From the NCBI RefSeq assembly GCF_000315015.1, contig NZ_BAEP01000089.1, positions 62,001 to 126,000 on the forward strand: a stretch of 64,000 nt of DNA, written 5' to 3'. Source of the stretch: Paraglaciecola mesophila KMM 241. GTDB taxonomy: Bacteria; Pseudomonadota; Gammaproteobacteria; Enterobacterales; Alteromonadaceae. The notes beneath the pieces are model-generated. The model worked only from the letters and a program-made list of their open reading frames with translations. It did not search any database and was not told the DNA's origin. Shown piece by piece: positions 46,309 through 56,391 of the stretch (position 1 is its first letter; every line of letters begins with the position of its first letter). The translations under genes and the position numbers were made by a program.

Positions 46309-47858
46309 TGACCACCAGTGCCCAAGAATATTTAAAAAAGATTTTAATGTCGCCAGTGTATGACGTGGCGGTTAACAGCGAGTTTGTCCATCTAGACAAA
46401 TTCTCCGCTGTTTTAGGGAATGATGTATGGCTTAAACGGGAAGATCAGCAACCGGTTAAGTCGTTCAAATTGCGTGGGGCATATAACAAGATAAGTCACT
46501 TAGATGATGAAGCGCTAAACGCGGGGATAATTACCGCATCAGCGGGCAATCACGCCCAAGGTATTGCTTATTGTGCCTCTCGCAAGAATATTCAGGCCAC
46601 TATTGTGATGCCGGAAACCACCCCTGACATTAAAGTGGATGCGGTGCGTAACTTCGGTGGTGCCAACGTCAATGTGGTGCTTCATGGTACTAGCTTCGAT
46701 CAAGCCAGTGAAGAGTCTAAACGTTTGGCTGCGCTGCATGGCTATACCATGATCCCGCCATTTGATGACCCAGACGTTATAGCCGGGCAAGGCACCATTG
46801 CCAAAGAAATGCTTGAGCAAAACCCGAATCTGGATATCGTCTTCATCGCAGTGGGTGGCGGCGGTTTAGCCGCAGGCATGAGTGTGTATTTAAAGCAGCT
46901 CAAGCCTAGTATTAAAATTGTCGCCGTTGAGTCCAGCGAATCTGCTTGTTTGCAAGCGGCTTTAACAGCCGGTGAGCCTACTCCACTGCCCTTTGTAGGG
47001 ATTTTTGCAGACGGTGTAGCAGTGAAGACCATAGGTACTGAAACATTTCGTTTGTGTCAGCAATACGTAGATGAAGTCATTACCGTTAACAATGATGAGC
47101 TGTGCACGGCAATCAAAGATATTTTCGATGATACCCGAGTTATTGCTGAGCCTGCAGGCGCGTTGTCAGTTGCAGCCATGCGCAAATACGCCAGGCTAAA
47201 TGACGTCAAAGGTAAAGTTTTTGGTGGCGTGCTATGTGGCGCTAATATTAATTTTCACACTTTACGTTACGTGTCTGAACGCTGTGAATTAGGTGAGCAA
47301 AAAGAGGCCGTATTTGCAGTTAAAATCCCTGAGAAAAAAGGTGCGTTTAAGCACTTCTGTGAACTGCTCGGTGGTAAAATTATTACTGAGTTCAACTATC
47401 GTTTCTCAAGCGAAAAAGAAGCGCATATTTTTGTAGGTGTGAAACTGCGAAGAGGCCAAGAGGAATTTGCTGAGTTGATGGGCACTTTGAGTGCGAATGA
47501 CTACCCTTGCTTGGACATGTCAGACAATGAAATGGCTAAACTGCATGTGCGCTATATGGTCGGTGGCCGTCCGCCTGCACTACTTCATGAGCACTTGTTT
47601 TCGTTTGAGTTCCCTGAACAGCCGGGTGCACTAATGACCTTCTTGAAAACCTTGGGCGAACGCTGGAACATTACTTTGTTCCATTATCGTAACCATGGTG
47701 CTGCGGAAGGTTTAGTGTTAGCGGGTTTTGATTTCCCTGATAGCGAACGTGCTGATTTTGAGCAACACTTAGCGCAACTCGGCTATCAATACGCCGAAGA
47801 AACCGAAAATCCTGCCTATAAGTTTTTCTTATCAGACGTGAACGGTATTTTTAGCTAA
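46308..47858 (+). CDS. ilvA: Threonine ammonia-lyase, biosynthetic
   Basis: A 516-residue PLP enzyme that deaminates threonine to 2-oxobutanoate at the entry to isoleucine synthesis. The PLP Lys lies in PVKSFKLRGAYNK, the phosphate-binding loop is AVGGGGLAAG, and two ACT-like regulatory domains follow from about residue 330, as in the isoleucine-inhibited E. coli IlvA. It overlaps ilvD by one base. The ilvGME genes usually adjoining this pair are not in the window. Confidence 0.97.
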   Translation: MTTSAQEYLKKILMSPVYDVAVNSEFVHLDKFSAVLGNDVWLKREDQQPVKSFKLRGAYNKISHLDDEALNAGIITASAGNHAQGIAYCASRKNIQATIVMPETTPDIKVDAVRNFGGANVNVVLHGTSFDQASEESKRLAALHGYTMIPPFDDPDVIAGQGTIAKEMLEQNPNLDIVFIAVGGGGLAAGMSVYLKQLKPSIKIVAVESSESACLQAALTAGEPTPLPFVGIFADGVAVKTIGTETFRLCQQYVDEVITVNNDELCTAIKDIFDDTRVIAEPAGALSVAAMRKYARLNDVKGKVFGGVLCGANINFHTLRYVSERCELGEQKEAVFAVKIPEKKGAFKHFCELLGGKIITEFNYRFSSEKEAHIFVGVKLRRGQEEFAELMGTLSANDYPCLDMSDNEMAKLHVRYMVGGRPPALLHEHLFSFEFPEQPGALMTFLKTLGERWNITLFHYRNHGAAEGLVLAGFDFPDSERADFEQHLAQLGYQYAEETENPAYKFFLSDVNGIFS

Positions 47859-47880
47859 TAATTAGCGGCTACCGGTTAAT

Positions 47881-47917
47881 AAAAAATGCGCTCGGTTAAT
47901 CACCTAGCGCATTTTTT
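47881..47917. terminator. Bidirectional terminator between ilvA and plsB
   Basis: AAAAAATGCGCT and AGCGCATTTTTT are perfectly complementary, with GGT/ACC adding to the stem. It serves the convergent ends of ilvA and plsB. Confidence 0.92.
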
Positions 47918-47953
47918 ATGTGCTCAATATTCACTCATTAGCCCATAAGCCAT

Positions 47954-50389
47954 TTAAATTTGCTGAAGTCGTTGGGTGATCTCAGGCGAAATTAATTCCT
48001 CAACACTTGCTAGCAGTGCTTGGCTAGTATCTGAATGCTCCAACTGCCCTTCGCTAGATGCGTTAATTAATTCGTTATCTTTCAAGGCGTGAATGAACGT
48101 AGACAGTACATTTTTGTCGAAAAACTCCGGTGAATTAATGCCATGTAACGCCGCTAAGCGTTCGGCAAACTCCCTACTTTGTTTCTCGAGTCGACCTCGG
48201 CTAATGGTTTGTTCCTTTTTAAGGATGGTCAGCACGGCAGCATAACGTTGCAGGGTTTCTTGGATACTGCGATTAAGCAACCAAAATGAATAAAAGGCCT
48301 TGCTGGTGGCCGCGGGTGGGCACACTGTGTCACCTTCAGCGCGTAACAAACCCATATCGATCATGGTACTAAGTAAGCGGTCCGTGTAATCCATTGCTTC
48401 TTCGTGGCTCATATAAATAAATAGCTCGCGCTGCAGTAAAGGATAAAGTTGGCCAACAAGAGCTATAACATGCTGTTTTGCTAAGCCTTTGTGAGCAAAC
48501 ACAATGGCGCTGACTAAACCTGGTAGGGCGAACAAGTGCAAAATATTATTGCGATAGTAGGTCAATGCCACCGCATTTTTGCGTTTTAGGGAGATGATAG
48601 TGCCAAAGCTGTCTTGGGATACTTCCAGCTTATTGAGCTTTAACGTACTTTCTACCAGTGCTTTGCCATCAAGCTCAGGGATGCTGGATAACTCACTGTA
48701 AGGCGCAGCCTTTAATAAGCCTAAGTAGTCGTCAATGGCGCGTTCGAGTTCGTCCTGTGCCATTGCGTGCTTCTTAGCAGAAAGTAAGCACATGGCACAC
48801 AGTGACATACCGCTGACAGCAGCCGCTTGGTTGATTCGGCCCATTACATCATTGGCTAAGGTATTAACGGCAGGTGTTAACCAGCGTGGTTTTTTATCAG
48901 GCTCTAAATTCTGTGCATCACGCCAATCTGGTACTTCACCATCAAGAAAGTTGCTCAAATTAATCGGATCACCGAAATTTAAAAATCCGTTTCCGTAGTT
49001 TTTCAACTTGCGTACCGCAGAGAACACCTGAAAGAAAGACTCTTTCTTTTTGTCTGTGCCTTTAAGCTCTTTCAAGTAGCTTGAGACTTCCATTACGTGC
49101 TCGTAGCCAATGTACACAGGCACAATACTGACGGGGCGGTTAATGCCTTTAATCAGCCCCTGAAGGGTCATGGCTAACATACCCGTTTTAGGCGGTAGTA
49201 AGCGACCTGTTCGACTTCGGCCTCCTTCAGGGTAATACTTCACGGAATAGCCTTTGTTGAAAAGTAACTCCAGATACTCTCTAAATACCGCGGTATACAG
49301 CTTATTGCCGGCGAAGCTGCGACGTAAGAAGAATGCCCCACATTTTCGTAAAATTCCGCCAATCGGCCAAAAGTTAAGATTGATACCCGCAGCAATATGC
49401 GGTGTCACTAAACCTTCGTGATAGATGACATAGGTTAAGAGCAGGTAGTCCATGTGGCTTCTATGGCACGGTACATAGATAATTTCGTGGCCATTTTGCG
49501 CTAACGCTCTGACTTTATCGGCATGTTTTACTTCAATGCCATTGTATACTTTGTTCCATATTTTTGTGAGTAATCGGTCGCCAATTCTTACTAGCCCTTC
49601 GCGATAATCTGCGGCAATTTCATCTACATATTTCTTCGCTTTGGCTTGTATTTGGTGGTTTGACTGCTTCTTGCTGCGCGCTTCGTCGCTGACTGCTTGA
49701 CGAACTGAATCTGCGCCTAATACCGCGTTATATAATTCTTGTCGCTCGAGTAGCATTGGGCCTATAAGATTCTGGCGACGGCGATGAAAATGCGTACCTG
49801 CTAGGCGGATAAGCTTGTGGCCTATTTCTTCATCACTGCCTTTTAAATCTGCCATGGTACGGGAGGATACGGCCTTGCTGTAACAAACGAAATTATCTCT
49901 ACCTAAAAACAGCACAATAAAAAACTTACGCAACCAGTTAGGCGACACCTGATTGGCGATAATATCTGACCAGCCGGATAGTTTTCGACCGGGTGCTCTG
50001 CCCCAAAAAATGGAAACAGGTACGATTTGCAAATCTAACTCCGGGTGTTCTCTGTGTATCTGGAACAGACGAGTCACATCATCCGCAATTTTGGTGATCT
50101 TTACTTTTCGAGTAAGCAAAGAACGTGGTTGTTGTAAAAACAAACATGCGGGTAATTCCTTACCACCGATTTGCACCGCCTCGGAGGGCTTAGGCAATCC
50201 TAGGGAATTAGTAGAAATTTTTAAGGCAAATTGATCAGTGACCGAGTGTGTGCGTAATAGGTAAATAATGGGTTTGGTGGTGTCGATCCCAAGTTCGGTC
50301 GCTATATCTGTTGGTATGCTATTGACTTTAACCAGCCATTTTAGCGGAACAGATATCATTGTTAGCAGCAGTTTATGCAGCCATGCCAT
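47954..50389 (-). CDS. plsB: Glycerol-3-phosphate 1-O-acyltransferase
   Basis: An 811-residue inner-membrane-associated enzyme that starts phospholipid synthesis by acylating sn-glycerol-3-phosphate. The HX4D catalytic motif is present in HRSHMDYLLL, and further acyltransferase blocks are FFLRRSFAG and YYPEGGRSRTGR. The N-terminal VKVNSIPTD segment aligns with the E. coli protein start, favouring ATG 50389 over ATG 50422. Length is close to E. coli PlsB (807). It is divergent from lexA, as in E. coli. Confidence 0.96.
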   Translation of the reverse strand: MAWLHKLLLTMISVPLKWLVKVNSIPTDIATELGIDTTKPIIYLLRTHSVTDQFALKISTNSLGLPKPSEAVQIGGKELPACLFLQQPRSLLTRKVKITKIADDVTRLFQIHREHPELDLQIVPVSIFWGRAPGRKLSGWSDIIANQVSPNWLRKFFIVLFLGRDNFVCYSKAVSSRTMADLKGSDEEIGHKLIRLAGTHFHRRRQNLIGPMLLERQELYNAVLGADSVRQAVSDEARSKKQSNHQIQAKAKKYVDEIAADYREGLVRIGDRLLTKIWNKVYNGIEVKHADKVRALAQNGHEIIYVPCHRSHMDYLLLTYVIYHEGLVTPHIAAGINLNFWPIGGILRKCGAFFLRRSFAGNKLYTAVFREYLELLFNKGYSVKYYPEGGRSRTGRLLPPKTGMLAMTLQGLIKGINRPVSIVPVYIGYEHVMEVSSYLKELKGTDKKKESFFQVFSAVRKLKNYGNGFLNFGDPINLSNFLDGEVPDWRDAQNLEPDKKPRWLTPAVNTLANDVMGRINQAAAVSGMSLCAMCLLSAKKHAMAQDELERAIDDYLGLLKAAPYSELSSIPELDGKALVESTLKLNKLEVSQDSFGTIISLKRKNAVALTYYRNNILHLFALPGLVSAIVFAHKGLAKQHVIALVGQLYPLLQRELFIYMSHEEAMDYTDRLLSTMIDMGLLRAEGDTVCPPAATSKAFYSFWLLNRSIQETLQRYAAVLTILKKEQTISRGRLEKQSREFAERLAALHGINSPEFFDKNVLSTFIHALKDNELINASSEGQLEHSDTSQALLASVEELISPEITQRLQQI

Positions 50390-50538
50390 AAGAGTGGTAC
50401 CTAGATAATAAAAGACTTCCATAGGATACCACGTTATTCGGCTTTTCCACCCCGCGTAATCAGTTTACAGGTCAGAGGTCTTATAGAAAATTACCTTTGT
50501 TAAACAACAGAGAAGAAAAATTTGAGATTTAGCAACGA

Positions 50539-50554
50539 CTGTATATACTCACAG
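50539..50554 (+). promoter_or_regulatory. LexA box 1
   Basis: CTGTATATACTCACAG fits the CTGT-N8-ACAG operator, 29 bases before the lexA start. Confidence 0.93.
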
Positions 50555-50559
50555 TTAAA

Positions 50560-50575
50560 CTGTATGAAACAACAG
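50560..50575 (+). promoter_or_regulatory. LexA box 2
   Basis: CTGTATGAAACAACAG fits CTGT-N8-ACAG and lies five bases after box 1, just before lexA. Paired boxes give lexA autoregulation in E. coli as well. Confidence 0.9.
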
Positions 50576-50582
50576 GCTGTGT

Positions 50583-51206
50583 ATGCGTCCACTAACTCCC
50601 AGACAAGAAGAAGTCTTGCAACTGATTAAAACCACTATGCTAGAAACAGGCATGCCGCCAACACGTGCAGAAATAGCACGGCACCTTGGTTTTAAATCAG
50701 CAAATGCGGCTGAAGAACACCTCAAGGCTCTGGCTCGTAAAGGAGCGATTGAGATATTGCCCGGCACGTCAAGAGGTATCAGACTCACTGAGCCTTTAGA
50801 AGATCAATTAGAAGACCAAGGTCTGCCGCTTATTGGCCGTGTTGCTGCCGGTGAGCCCATTTTGGCTCAAGAGCATGTTGAAATGCATTACAAAGTTGAC
50901 CCAAATTTATTTAAACCCAGTGCTGATTTTTTACTTAGAGTTAGCGGTATGAGTATGAAAGGCATTGGTATTTTAGACGGTGACTTGCTGGCCGTGCATA
51001 AAACAACGGACGTACATAATGGACAGGTGGTCGTTGCGCGAGTAGATGAAGATGTAACCGTTAAACGGCTAGAGCGAAAAGGTCGACAAGTCGTATTACA
51101 TGCTGAAAACGAAGATTTCCAACCTATTAAAGTCGACTTAGCGACGCAGCCTTTTAATATTGAAGGCATCGCGGTTGGTGTTATTCGTAATGCTGACTGG
51201 ATGTAG
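50583..51206 (+). CDS. lexA: LexA repressor
   Basis: A 207-residue SOS repressor and self-cleaving protease. The N-terminal winged helix carries the recognition segment [17 protein letters not shown]. The cleavage bond is Ala89-Gly90 in GRVAAGEP, and the catalytic dyad is Ser124 (SGMSMKG) and Lys161 (VTVKRLE). Two LexA boxes precede it. The RecA-stimulated self-cleavage known for the family should apply, since all catalytic residues are present. Confidence 0.97.
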   Translation: MRPLTPRQEEVLQLIKTTMLETGMPPTRAEIARHLGFKSANAAEEHLKALARKGAIEILPGTSRGIRLTEPLEDQLEDQGLPLIGRVAAGEPILAQEHVEMHYKVDPNLFKPSADFLLRVSGMSMKGIGILDGDLLAVHKTTDVHNGQVVVARVDEDVTVKRLERKGRQVVLHAENEDFQPIKVDLATQPFNIEGIAVGVIRNADWM

Positions 51207-51584
51207 TTGAAGGTTTTTTAAGCAGCTTGTTGTTAAATTATTGGTTATTTTCGAGCTTCGCAATGGAGTTCGAAAATATTATTTTATCCCTTGAATACAT
51301 CCCTTCTCACCTACCCTATATTACTTTTTTGTATATCATTTAACTCGGTCGTTTGTTATTAAGTTGTTAACGTAACACACTGATAGGCTGGTTAAAATTT
51401 GGCCAATCGAATATAAAATATACAAAAAAACTGGACTACTCCCCCCATTTTGAGTAATGCTTGTTTCACGGTTAACAAGTCAGTAACAAAATTTGTCGCG
51501 TGCTGAACCTTACAATAATAAATTAGAACGTAAAGTTTGATGGTTATCACCACTATTTTGAGCGTTTGACAAGCAGGGGGTCGA
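51207..51584. other. Upstream region of the cox operon
   Basis: A 378-base AT-rich gap with no convincing gene. An 82-residue minus frame across its end overlaps coxB and lacks support. It contains a candidate cox promoter (see the separate entry). Confidence 0.5.
51493..51521 (+). promoter_or_regulatory. Candidate promoter of the cox operon
   Basis: TTGTCG and TAATAA are separated by 17 bases, about 65 bases before the coxB start. Confidence 0.4.
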
Positions 51585-52739
51585 GTGAAGAAAATTTCGT
51601 TGAGTGTCATGGCAATGTTAGGTGCATTTAATTGCAGCACCGCTTTTGCAGATTCAGTGTCCGACTTAGATCAGTATCAATTAAACATGCGCAAAGGTGT
51701 GACTGATATCAGCGCCGAGGTGTATGACCTACATATGTTGATGTTCATCATATGTGTGGTTATCGCTGTTGGTGTTTTTGGCGCCATGTTCTACTCCATT
51801 TTATTTCACCGTAAATCTCGTGGTGCTAAGCCTGCTAACTTCCACGAGAGTGTAAAAGTTGAAATCGCTTGGACCGTCATCCCTTTTATTATTCTCATTG
51901 TAATGGCTATCCCTGCAGCGAAAACGTTGATTGCTATGGAAGATGCCAGTGAACCGGAAGTGACGGTGTTGGTAACAGGCTCACAATGGAAGTGGCACTA
52001 CAAGTACATGGATAACGACGTCGAATTTTATTCTCGCATGGCAACTCAGGCCGGTGAAATCTCGGGTAAATTAGACAAGGGTGTGAATTACCTTTTAGAA
52101 GTAGACCAGCCACTGGTGATCCCTACCGATAAACGCGTACGTTTCCTCATTACCTCAGACGATGTTATCCATTCTTGGTGGGTACCTGATTTCGCAATCA
52201 AGCAAGACGCTAATCCAGGCTTTATTAACGACGCTTGGGCCAAAGTCAATGAGCCGGGTATTTATCGCGGGCAATGTGCTGAATTATGCGGAAAGGATCA
52301 CGGCTTTATGCCGGTGGTCGTTATCGCAAAAGAGCCCGCCGAATATGATAAGTGGATAGGCGAGCGTCAAGCCATCCAAGAACAGGCAAAAGCGGAAGAA
52401 CAAAGATTACTGGCAATGAACATGAGCAAAGAAGAACTCATGAGCAATGGTCAAAAAATTTACAATTCTGCATGTGCAGCCTGTCATATGCCTAATGGTG
52501 AAGGGTTGCCAGCTGTATTCCCAGCATTAAAAGGGAGTGACATTGCGCTGAACGATATGGCTGCGCATATTGATATCGTGCTTAACGGCAAATCAGGTAC
52601 AGCAATGGCCGCCTTCGCGAAACAGTTAACAATGTCAGAACTCGCCGCGGTTATTACCTACGAGCGAAATGCGTGGGGTAACGATACGGGTGACCTAGTT
52701 CAGGCGAAAGATATTAACGCTGCATTAAACGGGCAGTAG
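51585..52739 (+). CDS. coxB: Cytochrome c oxidase subunit II with fused cytochrome c domain
   Basis: A 384-residue subunit of an aa3-type oxidase. A signal peptide (to about residue 22) is followed by two membrane helices (about 50-72 and 92-112) and a CuA domain with [16 protein letters not shown] ligands. An added C-terminal class I cytochrome c domain has the heme motif CAACH (near residue 300) and an axial-Met-like GTAMAAF. The start is GTG 51585 behind CAGGGGG. Subunit II-cyt c fusions (caa3 type) are typical of many marine gammaproteobacteria. First gene of the operon. Confidence 0.95.
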   Translation: MKKISLSVMAMLGAFNCSTAFADSVSDLDQYQLNMRKGVTDISAEVYDLHMLMFIICVVIAVGVFGAMFYSILFHRKSRGAKPANFHESVKVEIAWTVIPFIILIVMAIPAAKTLIAMEDASEPEVTVLVTGSQWKWHYKYMDNDVEFYSRMATQAGEISGKLDKGVNYLLEVDQPLVIPTDKRVRFLITSDDVIHSWWVPDFAIKQDANPGFINDAWAKVNEPGIYRGQCAELCGKDHGFMPVVVIAKEPAEYDKWIGERQAIQEQAKAEEQRLLAMNMSKEELMSNGQKIYNSACAACHMPNGEGLPAVFPALKGSDIALNDMAAHIDIVLNGKSGTAMAAFAKQLTMSELAAVITYERNAWGNDTGDLVQAKDINAALNGQ

Positions 52740-52749
52740 GGAGACGATC

Positions 52750-54348
52750 ATGAGCACAGTAACCGACACGATCCATCACGAAAACGATCTTCACGAACAT
52801 CATGCGCCTCCTTCCGGTATTAAGCGCTGGCTGTACACGACAAACCACAAAGACATAGGCACGCTGTACCTTTGGTTCGCATTTATCATGTTCTTAACCG
52901 GCGGTGCGATGGCGATGGTCATTCGGGCGGAATTATTTCAGCCCGGACTACAGATAGTTGAGCCTAATTTTTTCAATCAAATGACGACAGTCCATGGTTT
53001 GATTATGGTCTTTGGTGCTGTCATGCCTGCCTTTACTGGGCTAGCTAACTGGTTGGTGCCTATGATGATTGGTGCGCCAGACATGGCTCTGCCTCGTATG
53101 AACAACTGGAGCTTCTGGATCTTACCGTTTGCATTCTTGATTTTACTGTCTTCATTATTTATGGAAGGTGGCGGTCCTGCATTTGGTTGGACGTTTTACG
53201 CCCCTCTATCGACCACTTACAGTGGAGACAGTACGGCTCTGTTTGTTTTCTCGGTACATATTATGGGTATTTCATCCATTATGGGGGCGATTAACGTCAT
53301 AGTGACGATCTTTAATATGCGAGCCCCGGGGATGACATGGATGAAAATGCCGCTCTTTGTGTGGACGTGGTTAATAACAGCATTTTTGCTAATTGCGGTT
53401 ATGCCAGTTTTAGCCGGCGCAGTGACTATGGTGCTAACAGATAAGTTTTTTGGTACTAGCTTCTTTGATGCCGCAGGTGGCGGCGACCCCGTGATGTTCC
53501 AGCATATTTTCTGGTTCTTTGGGCACCCTGAGGTTTACATCATGATTTTGCCGGCCTTTGGCATTATCTCGCAAATAGTGCCGACCTTTGCGCGCAAACG
53601 GTTATTCGGCTATGCCTCTATGGTGTACGCCACGGCATCTATTGCATTGCTGTCGTTTATTGTATGGGCTCACCATATGTTTACGACTGGTATGCCGGTC
53701 TTTGCTGAGATGTTTTTCATGCTAGCCACCATGTTGATATCTGTGCCCACCGGTGTGAAGGTATTTAATTGGGTAGCAACCATGTGGCGAGGCTCCATGA
53801 GTTTTGAAGTACCTATGTTATTTGCACTTGCGTTTATCGTGCTGTTCACAATAGGTGGTTTATCTGGCTTGATGCTGGCGATAACGCCTGTGGATTTCCA
53901 ATACCATGATACTTACTTTGTTGTTGCGCATTTTCATTACGTATTAGTGACGGGGGCCATCTTCTCAATTATGGCGGCGGTGTATTACTGGCTACCCAAA
54001 TGGACAGGAAAAATGTTTGATATTACGTTAGCTAAATGGCATTTCTGGTGTTCATTAATTTCTGTAAACGTATTGTTTTTCCCAATGCATTTTGTTGGTC
54101 TAGCGGGTATGCCAAGACGTATTCCTGATTATGCATTGCAGTTCGCTGACTTTAATAAATGGATAAGCTTAGGTGGATTTGCGTTTGGTTTATCTCAATT
54201 TATTTTCTTGGCGTTACTTATCAAGGCATGCCGCAAACAAGGCGACCCGGTAAGTGACCAAGTTTGGGAAGGGGCTGAAGGCCTAGAATGGGAAATACCT
54301 TCACCTGCTCCATATCATACGTTCGAAACGCCGCCTGTTATTAAATAG
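52750..54348 (+). CDS. ctaD: Cytochrome c oxidase subunit I
   Basis: A 532-residue catalytic subunit with twelve helices, holding heme a, heme a3 and CuB. Visible ligands and channel residues include [16 protein letters not shown] (CuB His and the cross-linked Tyr), WAHHMFTTG and [12 protein letters not shown]. The K- and D-channel segments (for example NWLVPMMIG and MNNWSFWIL) are present. It follows coxB by ten bases. Confidence 0.97.
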   Translation: MSTVTDTIHHENDLHEHHAPPSGIKRWLYTTNHKDIGTLYLWFAFIMFLTGGAMAMVIRAELFQPGLQIVEPNFFNQMTTVHGLIMVFGAVMPAFTGLANWLVPMMIGAPDMALPRMNNWSFWILPFAFLILLSSLFMEGGGPAFGWTFYAPLSTTYSGDSTALFVFSVHIMGISSIMGAINVIVTIFNMRAPGMTWMKMPLFVWTWLITAFLLIAVMPVLAGAVTMVLTDKFFGTSFFDAAGGGDPVMFQHIFWFFGHPEVYIMILPAFGIISQIVPTFARKRLFGYASMVYATASIALLSFIVWAHHMFTTGMPVFAEMFFMLATMLISVPTGVKVFNWVATMWRGSMSFEVPMLFALAFIVLFTIGGLSGLMLAITPVDFQYHDTYFVVAHFHYVLVTGAIFSIMAAVYYWLPKWTGKMFDITLAKWHFWCSLISVNVLFFPMHFVGLAGMPRRIPDYALQFADFNKWISLGGFAFGLSQFIFLALLIKACRKQGDPVSDQVWEGAEGLEWEIPSPAPYHTFETPPVIK

Positions 54349-54366
54349 GCGGTACAGGAGCATATT

Positions 54367-54594
54367 ATGTTGCCAGTCAAAAAGAGATTTTCCAAGACGC
54401 GACTTTTGAAGCGTTCTGTTGCACTTACTTTCGGCTTACTTGCATTTGGCTTTTGCAATAGCTTGCAAAGCGATGCGTATTTTCCTCTAAATGATACCGA
54501 GCATTTCGCATTACAAGGTGAATATACCAATGCGCAGTACGCTCAGCAGGGTCTGGCTCAGTCTTACTCAGGGATGTTCTGGCACTCACTATGA
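54367..54594 (+). CDS. Small single-pass membrane protein of the cox operon (75 residues)
   Basis: I do not recognise a named family. A basic N-terminus (KKRFSKTRLLKR) leads into a helix (SVALTFGLLAFGFCN, about 17-31), then a polar Tyr/Gln-rich tail (FALQGEYTNAQYAQQG). It lies exactly where subunit-specific small proteins occur, between ctaD and ctaG, and its stop overlaps the ctaG start by four bases. It is thus probably translated as part of the operon. A structural or assembly role is an inference. Confidence 0.7.
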   Translation: MLPVKKRFSKTRLLKRSVALTFGLLAFGFCNSLQSDAYFPLNDTEHFALQGEYTNAQYAQQGLAQSYSGMFWHSL

Positions 54595-55184
54595 CAGACA
54601 ACAGGCAAGAGCCTAATACCACAGGTTCTGAAAAGCCGAGCGGTCATGGCAAGATGGTCATTAAATTACTCGCTATCGTGTTGGGGATGTTTGGCTTCGG
54701 TTTTGCACTAGTGCCCCTTTATGATGTGTTTTGTGACTTAACCGGGCTGAATGGTAAAACAGCTAACTCCGCGGCGGTTTATGAGGTTATGGAAATCGAT
54801 GAGTCCCGCACAATAACCATCGATTTCATCACACGAACCAATACCGGCATGGCGTGGCAGTTTGAAGCAGAAAAACGTCAAGTCCGGGTTCATCCTGGGC
54901 AGATGAATGAAATTAATTTTACTGTTAAAAATCCGACTGCTCATCCTGTTGTCGGTCAAGCTGTACCTTCGGTTTCACCTGGTACGGCGGCGTTATTTCT
55001 AAACAAAACAGAATGCTTCTGTTTTGAGCAACAGGTTTTGCAAGCAGGTGAATCAGCGGTTATGCCCATGCGGTTTTATGTGGACCCACAGTTACCTGAA
55101 GACATTACCTATTTTGCATTGCAATACACCCTGTATGACGTCACGGCGACAGCAGGTGATATTGTAATGAATAGTAGTGAATAG
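54591..55184 (+). CDS. ctaG: Cytochrome c oxidase assembly protein CtaG (Cox11 family)
   Basis: A 197-residue protein that delivers copper to the CuB site of subunit I. It has one N-terminal membrane helix (residues about 22-46, ending PLYDVFC), an Ig-like periplasmic domain, and the copper motif CFCFEQQ (CxCFxxQ). All expected features are present. It overlaps the preceding small gene by four bases and precedes ctaE by 11 bases. Confidence 0.95.
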   Translation: MTDNRQEPNTTGSEKPSGHGKMVIKLLAIVLGMFGFGFALVPLYDVFCDLTGLNGKTANSAAVYEVMEIDESRTITIDFITRTNTGMAWQFEAEKRQVRVHPGQMNEINFTVKNPTAHPVVGQAVPSVSPGTAALFLNKTECFCFEQQVLQAGESAVMPMRFYVDPQLPEDITYFALQYTLYDVTATAGDIVMNSSE

Positions 55185-55195
55185 GAGAACGAATA

Positions 55196-56077
55196 ATGGC
55201 TCAGCCAGATTATGAAAAGTATTATGTTCCAGATAGCAGTCCTTGGCCGATAGTGGGAGCCGTTGCATTATTTTTAATTGCCGTTGGTGCAGGCAACTTT
55301 GTAATTGAACAAACCAAAGGCACGTCTGGTTACGGTGGGTATATTCTTACAGCCGGTTTTGCAACTCTGATATTTATGTTGTTTGGTTGGTTTAGAAATC
55401 AAATTCATGAGTCGATGAGTGGCTTGTATAGCGATCAATTAGGGCGCTCATATCGACAAGGGATGGCTTGGTTTATCTTTTCTGAAGTCATGTTTTTTGC
55501 AGCATTTTTCGGTGCGCTTTTTTACGCTCGAATGATTTCAATACCTTGGCTGGGTGGCTCTGGCAATAATGCTGCAACAAATGAAGTGTTATGGCCTGCA
55601 TTTCAAGCAATGTGGCCGCTGGTGCAGACCCCCGGCGGCACAGAAACAGAAGCCATGGGCTGGTATGGCCTACCTCTGATTAACACCGTCATATTATTGA
55701 TTTCGTCCGTTACTTGTCATTTTGCGCATGTGGCACTTGAAGAGAATAAACGTGGCCGCTTGAAACTTATGCTTGGTATCACAGTGCTGCTTGGGGCGAT
55801 TTTTATGTCGTTGCAGGTTGAGGAGTATATTCATGCTTATCAAGAAATGGGGCTAACCCTACAATCGGGTGTGTATGGCAATACCTTCTTCTTATTAACC
55901 GGCTTTCACGGACTGCATGTGACGTTGGGTGCAATTATACTGTTTATCATGCTGCTCAGGATCTTCAAAGGGCATTTTACCCCTGAAAATCACTTCGCTT
56001 TTCAAGCGGGTAGTTGGTATTGGCACTTTGTCGATGTAGTTTGGGTAATGCTATTTTTCTTCGTGTATATATTGTAA
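55196..56077 (+). CDS. ctaE: Cytochrome c oxidase subunit III
   Basis: A 293-residue membrane subunit with about seven helices. Hallmarks are YYVPDSSPWP at the N-terminus, WFIFSEVMFFAAFFGALFY, VTCHFAHVALEEN, FHGLHVTLG and the WYWHFVDVVWVMLFF end. It stabilises the subunit I site and is last in the core coxBA-ctaG-ctaE run. Confidence 0.96.
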   Translation: MAQPDYEKYYVPDSSPWPIVGAVALFLIAVGAGNFVIEQTKGTSGYGGYILTAGFATLIFMLFGWFRNQIHESMSGLYSDQLGRSYRQGMAWFIFSEVMFFAAFFGALFYARMISIPWLGGSGNNAATNEVLWPAFQAMWPLVQTPGGTETEAMGWYGLPLINTVILLISSVTCHFAHVALEENKRGRLKLMLGITVLLGAIFMSLQVEEYIHAYQEMGLTLQSGVYGNTFFLLTGFHGLHVTLGAIILFIMLLRIFKGHFTPENHFAFQAGSWYWHFVDVVWVMLFFFVYIL

Positions 56078-56139
56078 TTAAGGTGACGTATTCACAGGCT
56101 TAAAAAGGGGCTTGTGGATACGTCTTGTAAGGTAAAATA

Positions 56140-56349
56140 TTAATAAGGACGCGGGTTAGGCTCAATAAGACCAGTGGCCACGGCGATAAGTATGACCACT
56201 ACAATTGCCACCGAGGTTAATACGCGTCTTCCAATATATTTGCTCATATTCGCTTGTTTTGGTTCATTTTTAAGCATCACAGTCATAGCTTTAAATAAGT
56301 TATAAATCATAACGATAAGTAGTATTCCGATGATTATCTTGATTAGCAC
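56140..56349 (-). CDS. DUF2909 family twin-transmembrane protein
   Basis: A 69-residue protein with two helices (about 4-22 and 46-64) joined by a short basic loop and an acidic/Pro end (IEPNPRPY). DUF2909 proteins commonly lie inside oxidase clusters in gammaproteobacteria, in the opposite orientation between ctaE and surf1 as here. The function is unknown, perhaps linked to oxidase assembly. Confidence 0.82.
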   Translation of the reverse strand: MLIKIIIGILLIVMIYNLFKAMTVMLKNEPKQANMSKYIGRRVLTSVAIVVVILIAVATGLIEPNPRPY

Positions 56350-56391
56350 TTTGTTATTTCCTCTCGCTGTTATTTTTATTGTTGATTAAGC

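Noticed and set aside
51392-51640. 82-residue minus-strand frame before coxB
   Set aside because: It overlaps the coxB start and the candidate cox promoter and has no ribosome site or recognisable sequence.
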